The notes under the pieces are model-generated. The model ran no database searches, was not told the origin of the DNA, and saw nothing but the letters and a program-made list of their open reading frames with translations. This document shows positions 1-11,098 of a DNA stretch of 64,000 nt, piece after piece. A program made the position numbers and the translations under genes. Position 1 is the stretch's first letter, and each line of letters begins with the position of its first letter. The stretch is from Elysia chlorotica (Eukaryota > Mollusca > Gastropoda > Plakobranchidae), in NCBI GenBank assembly GCA_003991915.1, contig RQTK01000440.1:1-64000 (forward strand). Reading direction: 5' to 3'.

Positions 1-69
1 CAATTTGCCACGAAATGTTATAGGCCCAAGTGCTACGAAGCACAGACTAGGCTATCAATGAAAACTTAC

Positions 70-1168
70 AGAGGCACTAAGTTCCAAAAGGGAGGTGGCG
101 GCTTCAATGTCTTTCTTCCTCTTTTTTCTACCCTCAGCCCGGTAATGCTTTGAAGAAGACGCAGCCACATTTCTCTTCATGTCATGTCCCATCTTGACAG
201 AGGGGATCCAGTCAGGATCCGTCTCATATTGCTCATATGCTGGTTGACCTTTAGATAAACATTTCAACATACGGTTATATGTTGTAGATTTATATAGGCA
301 TATGCTAATACATCTATTAACAGTGTTAGGATATTTGAGATTGCTTCCATCATTTTACATCTTCAATCAATCCATTTGTCATTATGTTGGGAAGAGTGGA
401 AGGTAAATTGAGCAACATAAAACCTTAACATAGATCAACAGAATACTATTGTGGGGGGAGAGTCTGTTTGGGAAGTCTTCCATATAAGGACTGATGTTTC
501 AAGGTTTAAAGTAAAAATAGAAGGTGTTATATAAATATCAGTTCACTAATAAAAATTCATGGAAACTTACTTTAGTAATCAAAAGTATAATATTGTGTTT
601 TGTCCAAATGTTACTGTAGACACTGTGTGTTACAGTGCATCCGTCTAAATAATGGGCATAAACGCTGTATATTGCAATTAATCTAGGCCTAATTAACTTA
701 GTAATTAGTATTAATCTTTCTTTAGATCTTGGCAACATTAAATTTATAAGGAGAGAGGTAAGATCTAGATCTAGATCTAAATGACAGTGGATATATATGA
801 TCAACACTGACAACAGACCCTGGTCATAGATCTAGATCTAGCTAATGATCAAAAAGAGTCACTTTCTATCCTAAATTCCTATGGTTCAATAAATCGGTAT
901 TTTATAGGTAACAGTGGAAAATAATTTTATTAATCCAGGGTTAACTCACCTGAAATAAAGTGATCAGAACAGACACGGTGGTAAGGTTTCACTGTGTTCG
1001 ACTCGAGGCCTTTCCACAATTTATCGCTTTCATCCACAGTCGCCTTCTTCTTTCTAGAAGCTCTTTTGTCGCCTCCCCCTCTCTAGCCCTTACAGAATGT
1101 ATTGAAAAAAACCTGTTTCCACTATTGTGGTCATTTGCACAGCCAATAACAGCACAAAAACTTGGCAT
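70..1168 (-). CDS. THAP-type zinc-finger protein, 5' exons, with a probable frameshift
   Basis: Two exons on the minus strand: exon 1 1168..950 (donor CAG|GTGAGT) and exon 2 248..70 (donor TCT|GTAAGT, so the gene continues left of the window). Exon 1 starts MPSFCAVIGC, giving the first Cys pair (C5, C10) of a C2CH THAP finger, and ends HRVCSDHFIS, giving the second Cys and His. Exon 2 continues with GQPAYEQYETDPDWIPS, the usual sequence after CSDHF in molluscan THAP proteins, then a basic stretch (GRKKRKKD). The two halves of exon 1 are in different frames: the frame changes near 1015-1025, between LWMKAI and GLESNTVKPYHR, so either this copy is damaged or the assembly has an indel. THAP domains bind DNA and occur in host regulators and in P-element-derived transposases; the rest of the protein is not visible, so the class is open. 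Confidence 0.6.
249..949 (-). other. Intron of the THAP gene
   Basis: Phase-1 intron between the two THAP exons. It contains an alternating AGATCT/TAGATCTA cluster at 761-780 and 829-841 and otherwise nothing I can assign. Confidence 0.5.
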
Positions 1169-1907
1169 TACTCTGTTGTGAGTGTAGATGTTTGTATAGA
1201 GAATATAGTCGTAGATCCGATCTTGTGTCCAAATATGGCGGATGGCAACCAAAATAACAATGCGTGACGTCACACTGGAAGGGTCTATACAAACTATATT
1301 TGAGTGTTTTTGTGCAAATTATATTCTTTGGTCTGCATGTCGAATAAAGCTAAGCTGTCTCATAATTTAACATTTCCTAGGTCTAAGGAAAGATTGTTTC
1401 CTTTTAAAGTCAATTGCGGTAGGAAGCGTTATTAATTTATTAATAATAAATAATTTTTACCGAAACACTAAGATAGTGTGTATGGCAACATTAGGGCAGA
1501 AACAGCATAGTGCGTATAGGCCCAGTCTTAAATAATGCGACCGACCAGTCCCTGGCATCACACTATGTAACCCGTCGCTGTATAGGATATTTCTTGATAT
1601 CCACACATGCATCTAAATGGCGAACATGAGTACACTTGTAAAATCAAAATCTAGATCTAGATTTTATTCAGAGTTCGGTCTCTATAGTTCAGTCTATAAC
1701 CAAACTTATGAGTCATGATTATGATTCTACTCTGAACTATATCTAAATTACTTAGATTTACAGAAAGAACACTAGAGCCGTAGAGCCCATGACTTGCATG
1801 ATAGTAGGCATACACAATATGAATATCAGCGACATCAAGTAAGATTATTAAACGCAGTGAACAATGATAATAAGTTACTGTAAGTTGGAAAGGACAGCGG
1901 GGGTCGA

Positions 1908-3130
1908 GGACTGGATGTAAAGTTTGAGACAATAATCTGACAAATCAACGATTAACTAAATGAGTCATTGGATAAAAATAATTAATGCACTATCAAGACA
2001 TAGCTTACGTCTCGTCTAAACAATATAAGAATAAGGAGGCGCACGACGAGACGTACGTCATGTTTGTGCATTCTACCCTTTGTCTGCATGAGTAGATTCG
2101 AGCACATGATTCACAAAAGATTGTAAATGATGACGAGGCGCAAGGACTGGTTGTGAAGATAGAGGAATCGGCACGCGGACGAATCAACAATAAACTAAAT
2201 CTACGTCCCTTGTTTAAAACAGCAAATTAGAATCCATGATAATGGGATAGAATTATCCGATGATCTACACCAAAAAAGACCAAACGGAATCAGAATCACT
2301 ATTTGGAATTGACGGCGATGGTCAAGAACAAGAAGATGTGAAGATAGAGAGATGGGTACTATTAACCGTTTCCGACGTATAAATGATAAACACAATGATG
2401 CGTTAGAGTAGATCGATATCAATGACTTTGTTAACTAAACCAATCTCCATAAAACAATGACAAGTGAAAAAACAAAAGAGTAATATTCTAGCACGCAGAA
2501 AAAATTATTCTCTACTGTCGGTGGCGTGATTGACAACAAAATTGTAGCCACGCGCCAAAATGCATATTGCACAAAACATCAAGGTTATTCGGAATGTCGT
2601 ATTGACGTATTACAGGACAAAAGGCGTACTCAACTGGCTATAATATCAAGATTAGGATGCTAGTCTGAATAGATCTACATTAAACTTAAAGTAAACAGGC
2701 GCATGTTTCACAAAAGAATGTTAGACAGTAGACACCAACAACCACATCAAGTTAGTTTGATAAAAAAAAGGCTAATAAAGAATCAAAATGATTAGTTTGA
2801 AATAACGTCGGACCTGGATGTAAAGATTGAAAGATCAGTATTAATCGGACAAATAAAAGATAAAGTAGATTTTAATCTTGTTTCCATTGCAGATGATTCT
2901 TGTACGCGAAGGAGTTGTAAAAAAGGACGAATATTAAGGACTGGATGTTAAGATGGTATTAATAAAACGAATAAACGATTAACTAGATCTTTGCTACTTG
3001 TTTGTAAACGCATGTTGAGCTCTTGAACACGCAAATCAGAATCATTACTTGATTGGAAATGACTGCCCGTGTCAATGACTGGACTTGAAAGTCGAGATAG
3101 AGATTGGTATGATTTGAACGAATGAACGCA
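1908..3130 (+). repeat. Degenerate tandem or dispersed repeat array
   Basis: At least six diverged copies of one motif lie on the same strand, anchored at about 1908, 2144, 2330, 2810, 2938 and 3071. Each has a core like GGACTGGATGTAAAGAT, followed by a GAGAGATTGGTATTAAT-like stretch, then CGAATAAACGATTAACTA, and in several copies CTTGTTTGTAAACGCATG. Upstream of the core three copies share AATCAGAATCA and a GGCGxTGGTCA-like stretch. Spacing is irregular (about 130 to 480 bp), so this is an old array with indels. No copy has a long open frame. It lies between the THAP fragment and ADSS exon 4. Confidence 0.6.
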
Positions 3131-3624
3131 AGATGAAACAACGAGCTGGGAGCTGAGGAAGTCAACTGCACTACTGATACCGATAAAATAGTATTTTGCA
3201 ACGAAGAGACATTGTAGGCCGGAAAACATTGTTCTTTTCTTTTCTTTTCTATACTCACAAACTGAAATAAATTTCTATTTCCCAGGTTTTAGTTGCGTAG
3301 TTAACCGTAATTTTATGATAATCAGAAACAACATTGATTTGCTTTAAAAAGCGGAAATGATCAGAAGGGCGCGTTTCAGAAATAAACAGCGTATAATTTT
3401 CACTTCATAAAATATGCTGAAGCATGCGGGGTGTAACCTCGGAAATCGCCGGTTAACTGATAATAGTGCTAGTTGGGTTCGGAGATAAACTCTATGCCAG
3501 TTGAAAAAAACTAAAGTTTCTTGTGACTGTGGATATAGTCATAGTGCAAGTAATGAGGGCTGAAATGCACATAGTTACGGGCATTTCTTTTCCAGTAAAA
3601 AAAAAATATGGCGGTGCGCCAGCT

Positions 3625-3705
3625 TTCCAGAATTTTCTGGGGAAAAGTTATCCGATCATCGGACTCCATTATATTTCTGGAATTCCGGAAACGTCTGGAA
3701 AAGTG
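3625..3705. promoter_or_regulatory. Heat-shock-element-like motifs
   Basis: TTCCAGAATTTTC at 3625-3637 fits the three-unit heat-shock element pattern TTCnnGAAnnTTC exactly. TTCTGGAATTCCGGAA at 3675-3690 gives alternating TTC/GAA units, but without the 2-nt spacer between the inner pair. The site is about 150-220 bp downstream of ADSS exon 4, inside its intron. Function is unproven; chance occurrence in AT-rich DNA is possible. Confidence 0.25.
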
Positions 3706-3840
3706 GCAACCCTGAAACATGGTTATTTTAACTTTTCTTTCTACGTCTCCATCCAAAATTAAAAAACAAAAACAAAAAACAATTCCATGATTTCTGTACC
3801 ACTTGCATTGAGAGCATGCTCAGAAAACCATACAACTTAC

Positions 3841-6800
3841 GATCTTTGGCCACGTCCAGACTCTTGCATTCCATCAACTTGCTGATGCATATCAAATACT
3901 GATAAAAAAAGGCAAGAAACAAAACATATTTACTAAAAATGATATGTAGAGTAAGAAAAAAAAAACTCCACACACAACATTACAATATTAATACAGACGA
4001 ACCCGTGAAATAGGAAAATTTTACCCAATTAAACAGGGAAAAAGATTTTGTCAACAGTTTCTAATAGAGCTGTTGAGGGCATATTGTTTCCCAATATGTG
4101 CCTGAGAAACGCGCATCTCTTACAACTTATGAATAAAACACACATGTGGTGATTTGAATGCCTTTGATGGCACTTAGTAGTGGTTATTTGGGACTTTGGT
4201 AAGAAATCTTGAAACAAAGTCTAACTGGAAGCAGCAGGTTTCATGGCCTATTGCGTCACGGGTGGGTTGTGGGTTTTTTGTACAGTTGTTGAGTTGATGC
4301 AACCTCCAACATCAGCACTATATAGTCTATATTGTGGACGGGCCCAAGACTGACGTCTGACAATTTTATATGCTGCGACATATGAGACAGGGCGGGGATA
4401 CCATAACTCCTGTCTCAGCCGGTCACATTAAACTGACACCGAACCAACTAGTAGGGAGCTTAATCGCCAAGGCTCAAACTACGAACCTTTTGCTTCAGAA
4501 GCCCATGTTCAACCTCAGGGCCAGTGCGTCCCCCGTTTTTTTTTACAGGTAATCAGGAAATTAGAAGATCAGGAAACACAAGGAGTGGATCTCACCTGAC
4601 ACCTGGACACGCATCGGGGAAAGAAAGAACTAGAAACACCAGATCAACCAGGCACAGGGCATAGAGGAAAAATGCACAGTACAAACTCAATACTGGGAGA
4701 AGAATAGAGAGGTGAAGAAAATTGCCAGGAAGGACAAAATAAATTACAAAGAGGAGCTGACAACAGAGACAGAGGCTGCAGAAGGCAAAAAAAATATGAA
4801 GGGACGATGAAATAACCAAGACTCTCTCGAGGAGCTACAGAAACCTCAGCCGAGAATGGAAACTCGATACCTGGCGAAGAAGAACAGAGGAAAAGATGGG
4901 TGGAGCACTTCAAGGAAACGCTCATCAGATCTGACAGCATCAACCCAGATGTCATCTGGAGAATGATGTACCACTTTGGCTTCCCACCAAAGTTCATTAC
5001 CATACATCAACAACTTTATAAAGACGCCACTTGTCAAGTCATCCAGGATGGTAAACTAACGGAAACCTTTAATGTAAAAACTGGCGTCCACCAGAGCTTC
5101 TTGCTTTTGCCGACGATCTTCCTTATGGTGGTTGACTGGGTTTTGCGAAAGACAACTACAGACCAGAGGATGGGTATCCAGTGGACCTTCATGAAGCAGC
5201 TGGAGGATCTTGACTTTGCAGACTAAATCAGCCCTCTCACAAACACAACTAAATGCACAAGAGAAACTATCGTGTGTCAGAAGAAGCAAAGAAGACTGGA
5301 CTTCGGATAAATATCAGAAAAACTGAGGTCACACGAAACAATAACAGACACCACTGCACCTATATTAGAAAAACGTCAAAGAGGTTGACAAGTTTGTTTA
5401 TCTTGGCAGTGTTGTAAGTAAAGACGGGGGAACAGAAGAGGACATCAGATGCCAAATCAATAAGGCTCAATACACTTTCAATACCCTAAGACCAATCTGG
5501 AGGTCTACAGCCCTGTCAGTACGAAACAAGATCTGGATCTTCAATACCAATGGGAAGTCTTACTCTATAGCTCAGAAACATGGCGCGTTACCAAGACCAA
5601 CAGCTATAAAGATAATAAACTGCGATCATTCACCAACAGATGCCCCAGAAACATCCTCAACGTTAGGTGGCTTGACCCAAACAAACAACTGTGGGACAGA
5701 GAACAAAGCAAACCACAATCGAGACGGAGATAAAAAAAAAGGCAAATGGGGCTGCATAGGCCACACATTTTTTCTTGACCCTTTCCCCCCATCTATCTCT
5801 TTTTTTTTCTGTCTATCCCTCGTTCTCAATTTAGATCTAACTACCAGATCTTGATATAGGGTCTTGGTCTAAGCTCTCTGAAAACCAAGGAATTCGGGAA
5901 AAACCCGGAGAAATTTCCAGATTTAGCGGCACTTACTCAGGCTACTGTAGTTTTTTTCAACAGTAACATAGTGAGAGAGAGAGAGAGAGAAAGAGAAAAT
6001 TTTGCAGAGAAACTAATGATTGAATAGAGGACCTTACTTCCTTACCTAAATGTGCTCTGTCAGAGATTACAAGACGTTTCTCCAGATTATCCAGTTTGTT
6101 CTCTTCCATCTCTTTAAAAAGATCTGGCAGGTGTATAACCACACCATTCCCTGAAGATTGGAAAAGATAAAGTGAAAAAAACAACAAACAAAATAAATGT
6201 GAAAAAACGTAAAGGAATTATTTCAGATCCTCCATAGATTGGTATACATATATAGAGAGAAAAAGAACATGGTGTATTTAAATATGTACACCTTATCAGG
6301 AAATGATTTTTTTATATCTTTGGCACACGTAAACAAAATTTCTTCGAACAGTCCACCCTCAACAATAATTTGATCATGAAACTGTTGATTGTGGTAAAAC
6401 TAAAAGAATGACAGTTCTGAGATCCAGAGCCTTCAGTTTCTAAAGGGACAGAGAGCCTTTAAGTTTTAACCTTCTGACACAAAATATTAAACCTAGGACT
6501 AGAGTGTTGCTAGACAATGCAGCATGCTTTCACTGTTTCAGTACTAACTTTAAGTGAAGATTTTTCAGCATGTTGTTGGTTAATGAAATTTGATATACTA
6601 CATAAATACATGTACAGTCAGACGCTTCAATTGCATTATGAAACTGGCTGAGTACATTTAACAAATTTTCTCACAATTTTAATCAGGTTTCACTCACCGA
6701 TCACACCGATACACTCAGGGTAGATCAGACCACTGGGAAGCAAATGGAAGGCGTAGTGTTTATCTTGAACATGAACAGAATGGCCTGCATTGTTGCCTCC

Positions 6801-8352
6801 CTAAAGAAAAAAAATCAGGAAATTTGGTTGCTAAATCTCCGTTTAATTTTGACCCTCAGAGAAATTGACTTGAATAACTTTCCCACATAATAGAAATATA
6901 GAATCTAGATAAATAAGGGGTAGTAAGCACAAACATGACGTCGCAGTTGCTTACAACTCAAATAGCAATATAAGACTAAGAAGGCTTACGATGAGACGTA
7001 AGCTACGTCATATTTCTACTCACTACACCTAGGCTCCATTAACTATAAATATAACTTCATCCACAGATTACAGTCATAATTTTGCAAAACAAATTTTTAA
7101 TTTAGGCCTACTAATTATTAAGTAGCCTGTGCAAAGCTAAATGTAGGCTAGATGTCTAGATTTTAGTTTTAGTTGAATTGGTTAAACATCCAACATCAGC
7201 ACTTTATAGGCTATATTGTGGACGGGCCCTAAGACTAACCTCTGACAATTTTATGTGCTGCGCCACACGAGACAGGGCAGAGATACCAATTACCATGACT
7301 CTTATCTCAGCCAGTCACATTTAACTGACACCGGCCCAACCAGTAGGGAGCGAAATCGCCAAGGCGTGAACCACAGACCTTTTGCGTCAGGAGTTTATGT
7401 TCTAGATCTACCCCAGGGCCACCGCGCGCCCCTTAGATCTTGACTTGACTTTTCCGCGATGTAGACCTTTGTTCTGTTCGCAGTTCCTATTTAAATACTG
7501 AGTTTAATTGCATGCGTGGCCGGCGTTTCTAGGTGTACTAGTTTACATTTGGCATTCTGGTTCGTACATGCTTGGGCGGTTCTTCCACAATTTGTCCAGG
7601 CGACTTTTGAAAGCATTAACTGTTGGTGCTGTCACCACTTCTTCTGTGAGGTTGTTCCATTCATCTATTACTGTGTGAGAAGAAGTTTGCTCTGAGATTG
7701 AGGCTGTATCTATCTTTTCGTAACTTCAAAGAATGGCCTCGTAGTTCTCTACCGCTGGCCAAGTGTAGCTGGGGTTGGCCAACATCGTAGTAGCCATGTA
7801 GATACTTGAAGACCTCAATCATGTCACCTCTCAGTCTGCGATGTTCTAATGTAGGTAGCTTCAGTTTTCTCAATCTTTCGGGGTATGATTTGTCTTTGAG
7901 GTTGCTCAGTAGCCTGGTGGCTCTTCTCTGCACATCCTCTATGTCACTACATAGTGTTTTGTGGTAGGTCTGCCATACGCAGTAGCCATACTCCAAGATA
8001 GGTCTTACAAGGCTTTAGTAGAGCTGGATAAACATTTCCTCATTCAAGTAGTCTACATTTCGATAAGTCTGTGGTATATGTATAGTAATTCGGTACTTAT
8101 TCTAATCTAGACCTAGACCACACACAAAAAAAACACAATAAATACGAAAATACAACAAAAGCAAAACCAAATTGATGATTTTACCTGACACCGACAGCAC
8201 AAATCTGCATCAGCTGCAAGCATATCCACAACTTTTCCCTTCCCTTCATCTCCCCACTGGGTCCCAAGAACTACGGTTACTGGTCGATGCCCTTCTATCC
8301 TTTTCATTTTAGCAGGCACATCAGAGCCGTTTTCTTTCAAGTGTTCAGCCAT
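3841..8352 (-). CDS. ADSS: Adenylosuccinate synthetase, exons 1-4 (partial)
   Basis: Catalyses the GTP-dependent condensation of IMP and aspartate, the first committed step from IMP to AMP. Coding exons: 8352..8185, 6800..6698, 6150..6046, 3898..3841; all junctions are GT-AG and in phase (434 nt). Exon 1 encodes [16 protein letters not shown] at residues 28-43, the IMP/GTP-site P-loop with the catalytic Asp (D35), and ends CRCQ. Exon 2 opens GGNNAGHS with the conserved His (H63), then HLLPSG. Exon 3 gives [18 protein letters not shown] and ISDRAHL; exon 4 [13 protein letters not shown]. The ATG at 8352 (MAEHLKENG) gives a short N-terminal extension, as in animal enzymes. The next exon (GTTKKGIGP region) is not present in 1-3840, so it should lie left of the window, leaving the THAP fragment inside intron 4. 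Introns hold SINE and LINE copies. Confidence 0.95.
4286..4534 (-). repeat. tRNA-derived SINE, copy 1
   Basis: Same family as the copies near 7.3, 35.7, 58.3 and 60.0 kb, in reverse orientation: the tail (CCAACATCAGCACTATATAG) comes first and the tRNA-like head last. It is flanked by near-matching direct repeats, GTTTTTTGTACAG at 4273-4285 and GTTTTTTTTTACAG just after the element, which look like a slightly diverged target-site duplication. It lies in ADSS intron 3. Confidence 0.8.
4560..5800 (+). mobile_element. LINE fragment, reverse transcriptase with internal deletion
   Basis: Non-LTR retrotransposon remnant. An upstream part reads [12 protein letters not shown]...EELTTE in one frame. 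Then comes reverse-transcriptase sequence at 4900-5226 with [21 protein letters not shown] and QLEDLDFAD, the region of the YADD-like active site. At 5370-5600 are [19 protein letters not shown]-type and SALSVRNK-type blocks, and near 5740 [10 protein letters not shown], the C-terminal block of this LINE type. Several stops and frame changes show it is dead. The N-terminal block joins the palm region too early, so a large internal piece is missing. I would place it among RTE/CR1-like LINEs; the clade is not certain. A second copy is at 55.1 kb. Confidence 0.8.
5972..5990. repeat. (GA)n microsatellite
   Basis: Short GA run 55 bp past the donor of ADSS exon 3. Confidence 0.8.
7164..7433 (-). 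repeat. tRNA-derived SINE, copy 2
   Basis: Reverse-oriented full-length-looking copy: tail AACATCCAACATCAGCAC, the CTGACACCGGCCCAACCAG core, and the head ending GGGCCACCGCGCGCCCC. It lies in ADSS intron 1. No clean target-site duplication was seen. Confidence 0.8.
7490..8080 (-). mobile_element. CR1/L2-like LINE, 3' end
   Basis: Minus-strand remnant encoding the C-terminal region of a CR1/L2-type reverse transcriptase: [18 protein letters not shown], then [30 protein letters not shown], and in a shifted frame [29 protein letters not shown]. It ends with a stop near 7560. One frame change is visible near 7672 and another near 8010. It is 5'-truncated, as usual for LINEs, and inserted in ADSS intron 1 on the gene's own strand. 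Confidence 0.85.
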
Positions 8353-8693
8353 TTAGTCTAATCTATAAGCTTATGTACTCTAAATCCAGGATCTACAGTA
8401 CCACCCTGGAAAAGTGAGCAAGGAAAACAGCGCCAAGCTGCGAACGGAAAGTAACCTTGACAAAATACATTTACAGAGTACTCTCCCATTAAAAATTCGA
8501 AACTACTTCACTACATTTTGTAATATAATTTTCTAATCTATATTTTTTATTTTGTTAATTTTTAGACTATTGAGTTCTAGATGTGTGCTTTTATCTGCAA
8601 AGTAAATTATTTTTACTCGTTATCATAGATTTACAATGTGCGAAAACATTGAAGTCCACGTCTCGGCGGTTGCTGGGAGTGAGTGTAAACAAG
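8353..8693. promoter_or_regulatory. Divergent promoter of ADSS and the TEX55-like gene
   Basis: Only 341 bp separate the two start codons (8352 minus, 8694 plus), so one compact bidirectional promoter must serve both. CAAGATGGCGG overlaps the plus-strand ATG at 8692-8700 and matches the YY1 consensus AAnATGGCGG, which in animals is known to sit at starts of TATA-less genes. No TATA box is evident in either direction. Confidence 0.6.
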
Positions 8694-8912
8694 ATGGCGG
8701 ACGGCGTCGCTCAACCCCCTGCGCCCTGCGAAAATGACTATACTGAACCTGTCGAGGATCCTTACAACAAAGCTATTAGCTATCTTGAAAGACACAATAT
8801 TTTGCAACTCTTCCAGGTTATTATTGCTCTTCTCTGGAATTCTAATTCCTGTGAATTTTCACCCGTAGATCAATGGCTGAGTCTTTCTCTCTCTGGGTTA
8901 CTTCTCCCCTCC

Positions 8913-8946
<34 letters not shown>

Positions 8947-10866
8947 TCTCCTCCTCTTCCTCCTCTTCCTCCTCCTCCTCCTCCTCCTCCTCCTTGTTCT
9001 TCTTTTCTTCTTCTTGGGTATTTCTTCTCTAATTCAATGTACAACAGATGGAATATTATTAGCAGGTTTGATTACTTCCAAGTTTGGTTTACAGGCTTGT
9101 AGATATTTTTGTGATTTATATACGGCTAGTCAATTTTTTGTTTTAAATGAATTCCTCTCATGCAATAATTTAATCTTTTCTTATTATTTAATTATCAAAG
9201 TCATCCAGTTGAATGTTCAGTTTGTAAAAGTTAAAAAGTTCAAATACGTCCATCCCCTATAAACTCCCGAGGGCCCTTTAGATGACATTGCTGTGATTAT
9301 TATACATGATTGTATTTAGATTGTTTAAGTCCAAATTTGCTACGCACACTTACAATTAACAGAAATGCTGTCTATTGCAATTATTTTAATTGACACTGCA
9401 TACCTAAACAAATTATTTCAACCAAAAAGCACATCTAGTGCATATAGCAAACTTGGAGTGGATAGAAATGCATAGTAACATTGAGGCAGAAATACTACTG
9501 GCTTTAGACACTACATTGATCAATATCTAACAGATAATCTCTTTTAGTCCCAACTATCATTTATATGGAAGTTATGACTATACGCTGTTGTGTGCAATCA
9601 TTGCATTTTCTAATACTGTGGTCTTCATCTAAATCCTGTCACCGAAATTGTTTTAAAAAAATATTTGATATCTGTTGAACAAAATTTTTCTCTCTTATTT
9701 TACATATCCTGCCATTAAAATCCATCCTTCATCTCTTTTTTTGTACCAACTCTGTCAATCACTCCTCATAACTGGTTTACATCTATCTGTAAGGATGTGT
9801 TATTCACAAATCGTCACATTAAGACAGTTGATAGAGAAAGCTGGTAGCTTAATCAATGCTTAGGACAAGAGATATGCAGTATAAATCTCAGCTGATGCCC
9901 CTTCTCTGTATACAATTTCTAAGGAAACCTAGGAAACGTTAAAAGACTATGATTGTCCCATGGCTTACCTTTTTTTGTAGAACCCAATTTGTCTTTTAGA
10001 AGAATCCATTTTTCTTGTCTCCTGATAGGGTTTGTTCTTAGGCAGAGACCTTTATAATAAAGAAATGCTTGTAATTTGTGTTAACTATTGGTATCAAATC
10101 CATATGAAAGAAAATAGAAGTATTACCTGGCACCTTCATTTTAAGGGCACATTAAATGTGAAATTAGATGCCAAGAAGCTCTAATAAATAAAGTTTTAGG
10201 TCTTGTACTAGGCGACAAAAACGATATAAGAAGGTAATTCAAAAGCAAGAGTGTTGTACAATGCAAAGCTGCAAAGTAAACAATTTTTGTAAATTACATT
10301 GAAATTAAATAATGATTAAATTGCTTATAATTATTTTCAAGTAAGTACAAACACTTTGAATTTCAGATCTTGAGAGTGTGTAGTGATAAAGTTTTTCTAT
10401 TAGGCACAGGCACAGTTACAGGGCTTCTTCTCTAAAACTCCAGTAAGGTTTTAGGATGAAAATGACAAAACTAACCTAAGTTACCTATCATTAGCATGAC
10501 AATGTTTTTAGTGTGTCAGATTAATTTTAACAATCTTATTCTCTCATTACTGTAAGAATCAATATTCCTTGAACACCTCACCCCCAGAAGTTAATTATCT
10601 TACAGCACCTTTCGTAAAACCAAACACAAGAAGTGAGACAAAATGCTAACAAAAAGTATTATTAACTTAGTTTTCATTTGATACCTACCTACAGAGCATT
10701 GATGTGTTTCATTCAGCTTGTGAATAAGTACCTTTTTTCTCTTTGGTTTCTATTTCAGCATTTAACGTCAGATGTGATTTTTCACCGCCCTGATGACCCT
10801 CTTGATTATCTTATCAAAGAGGTACAACAGATGAAATCTCAAAGAGATCAAACTGTCTCTAAATGA
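8694..10866 (+). CDS. Small RIIa/DPY-30-type docking protein, TEX55 C-terminus-like
   Basis: Two coding exons, 8694..8816 (donor CAG|GTTATT) and 10759..10866 (acceptor TTTCAG|CAT), phase 0, giving 76 residues. After a 20-residue leader comes EDPYNKAISYLERHNILQLF, then LTSDVIFHRPDDPLDYLI and KEVQQMKSQ. This two-helix pattern, with the conserved PDDP turn before the second helix, is the dimerisation-docking fold of PKA RII subunits, DPY-30, EFCAB10 and the C-terminus of TEX55; such modules bind amphipathic helices of anchoring proteins, often in cilia and sperm tails. The closest match I recall is TEX55, but the protein is far shorter than mammalian TEX55. It ends in a short charged tail. Transcribed divergently from ADSS. 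Function in the snail is inference. Confidence 0.8.
8905..9020 (+). repeat. (TCC/TTC)n microsatellite
   Basis: Pyrimidine-rich trinucleotide repeat in the intron of the TEX55-like gene. Open frames through it are artefacts of the repeat. Confidence 0.9.
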
Positions 10867-11058
10867 AAATGGAACATGGCAATCGAGAAAAAGAAGAGAG
10901 ATAATATTTTTGTGGCTTGCTGTGAGATTGCTTGTTTATGCATTGCGTTATTGTGAACAATGCGATTTGGTGAAACTTCTGTTTGCAACACTATTTTGCT
11001 TTCTGTATCATACTTTTAGTGTAAAATATGCTTGAACTGTGCTGAACCAACTTTTTAT

Positions 11059-11098
11059 AATAAAAAAAAAATTTTTAATATTTCATAGAGCTAATAAA
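11059..11098 (+). terminator. Polyadenylation signals of the TEX55-like gene
   Basis: AATAAA at 11059-11064 and again at 11093-11098, about 190-230 bp after the stop codon, the expected position for the 3' end of this transcript. Confidence 0.55.

Noticed and set aside
8873-9262. 129-residue Leu-rich frame
   Set aside because: Runs through the TCC microsatellite in the intron of the TEX55-like gene.
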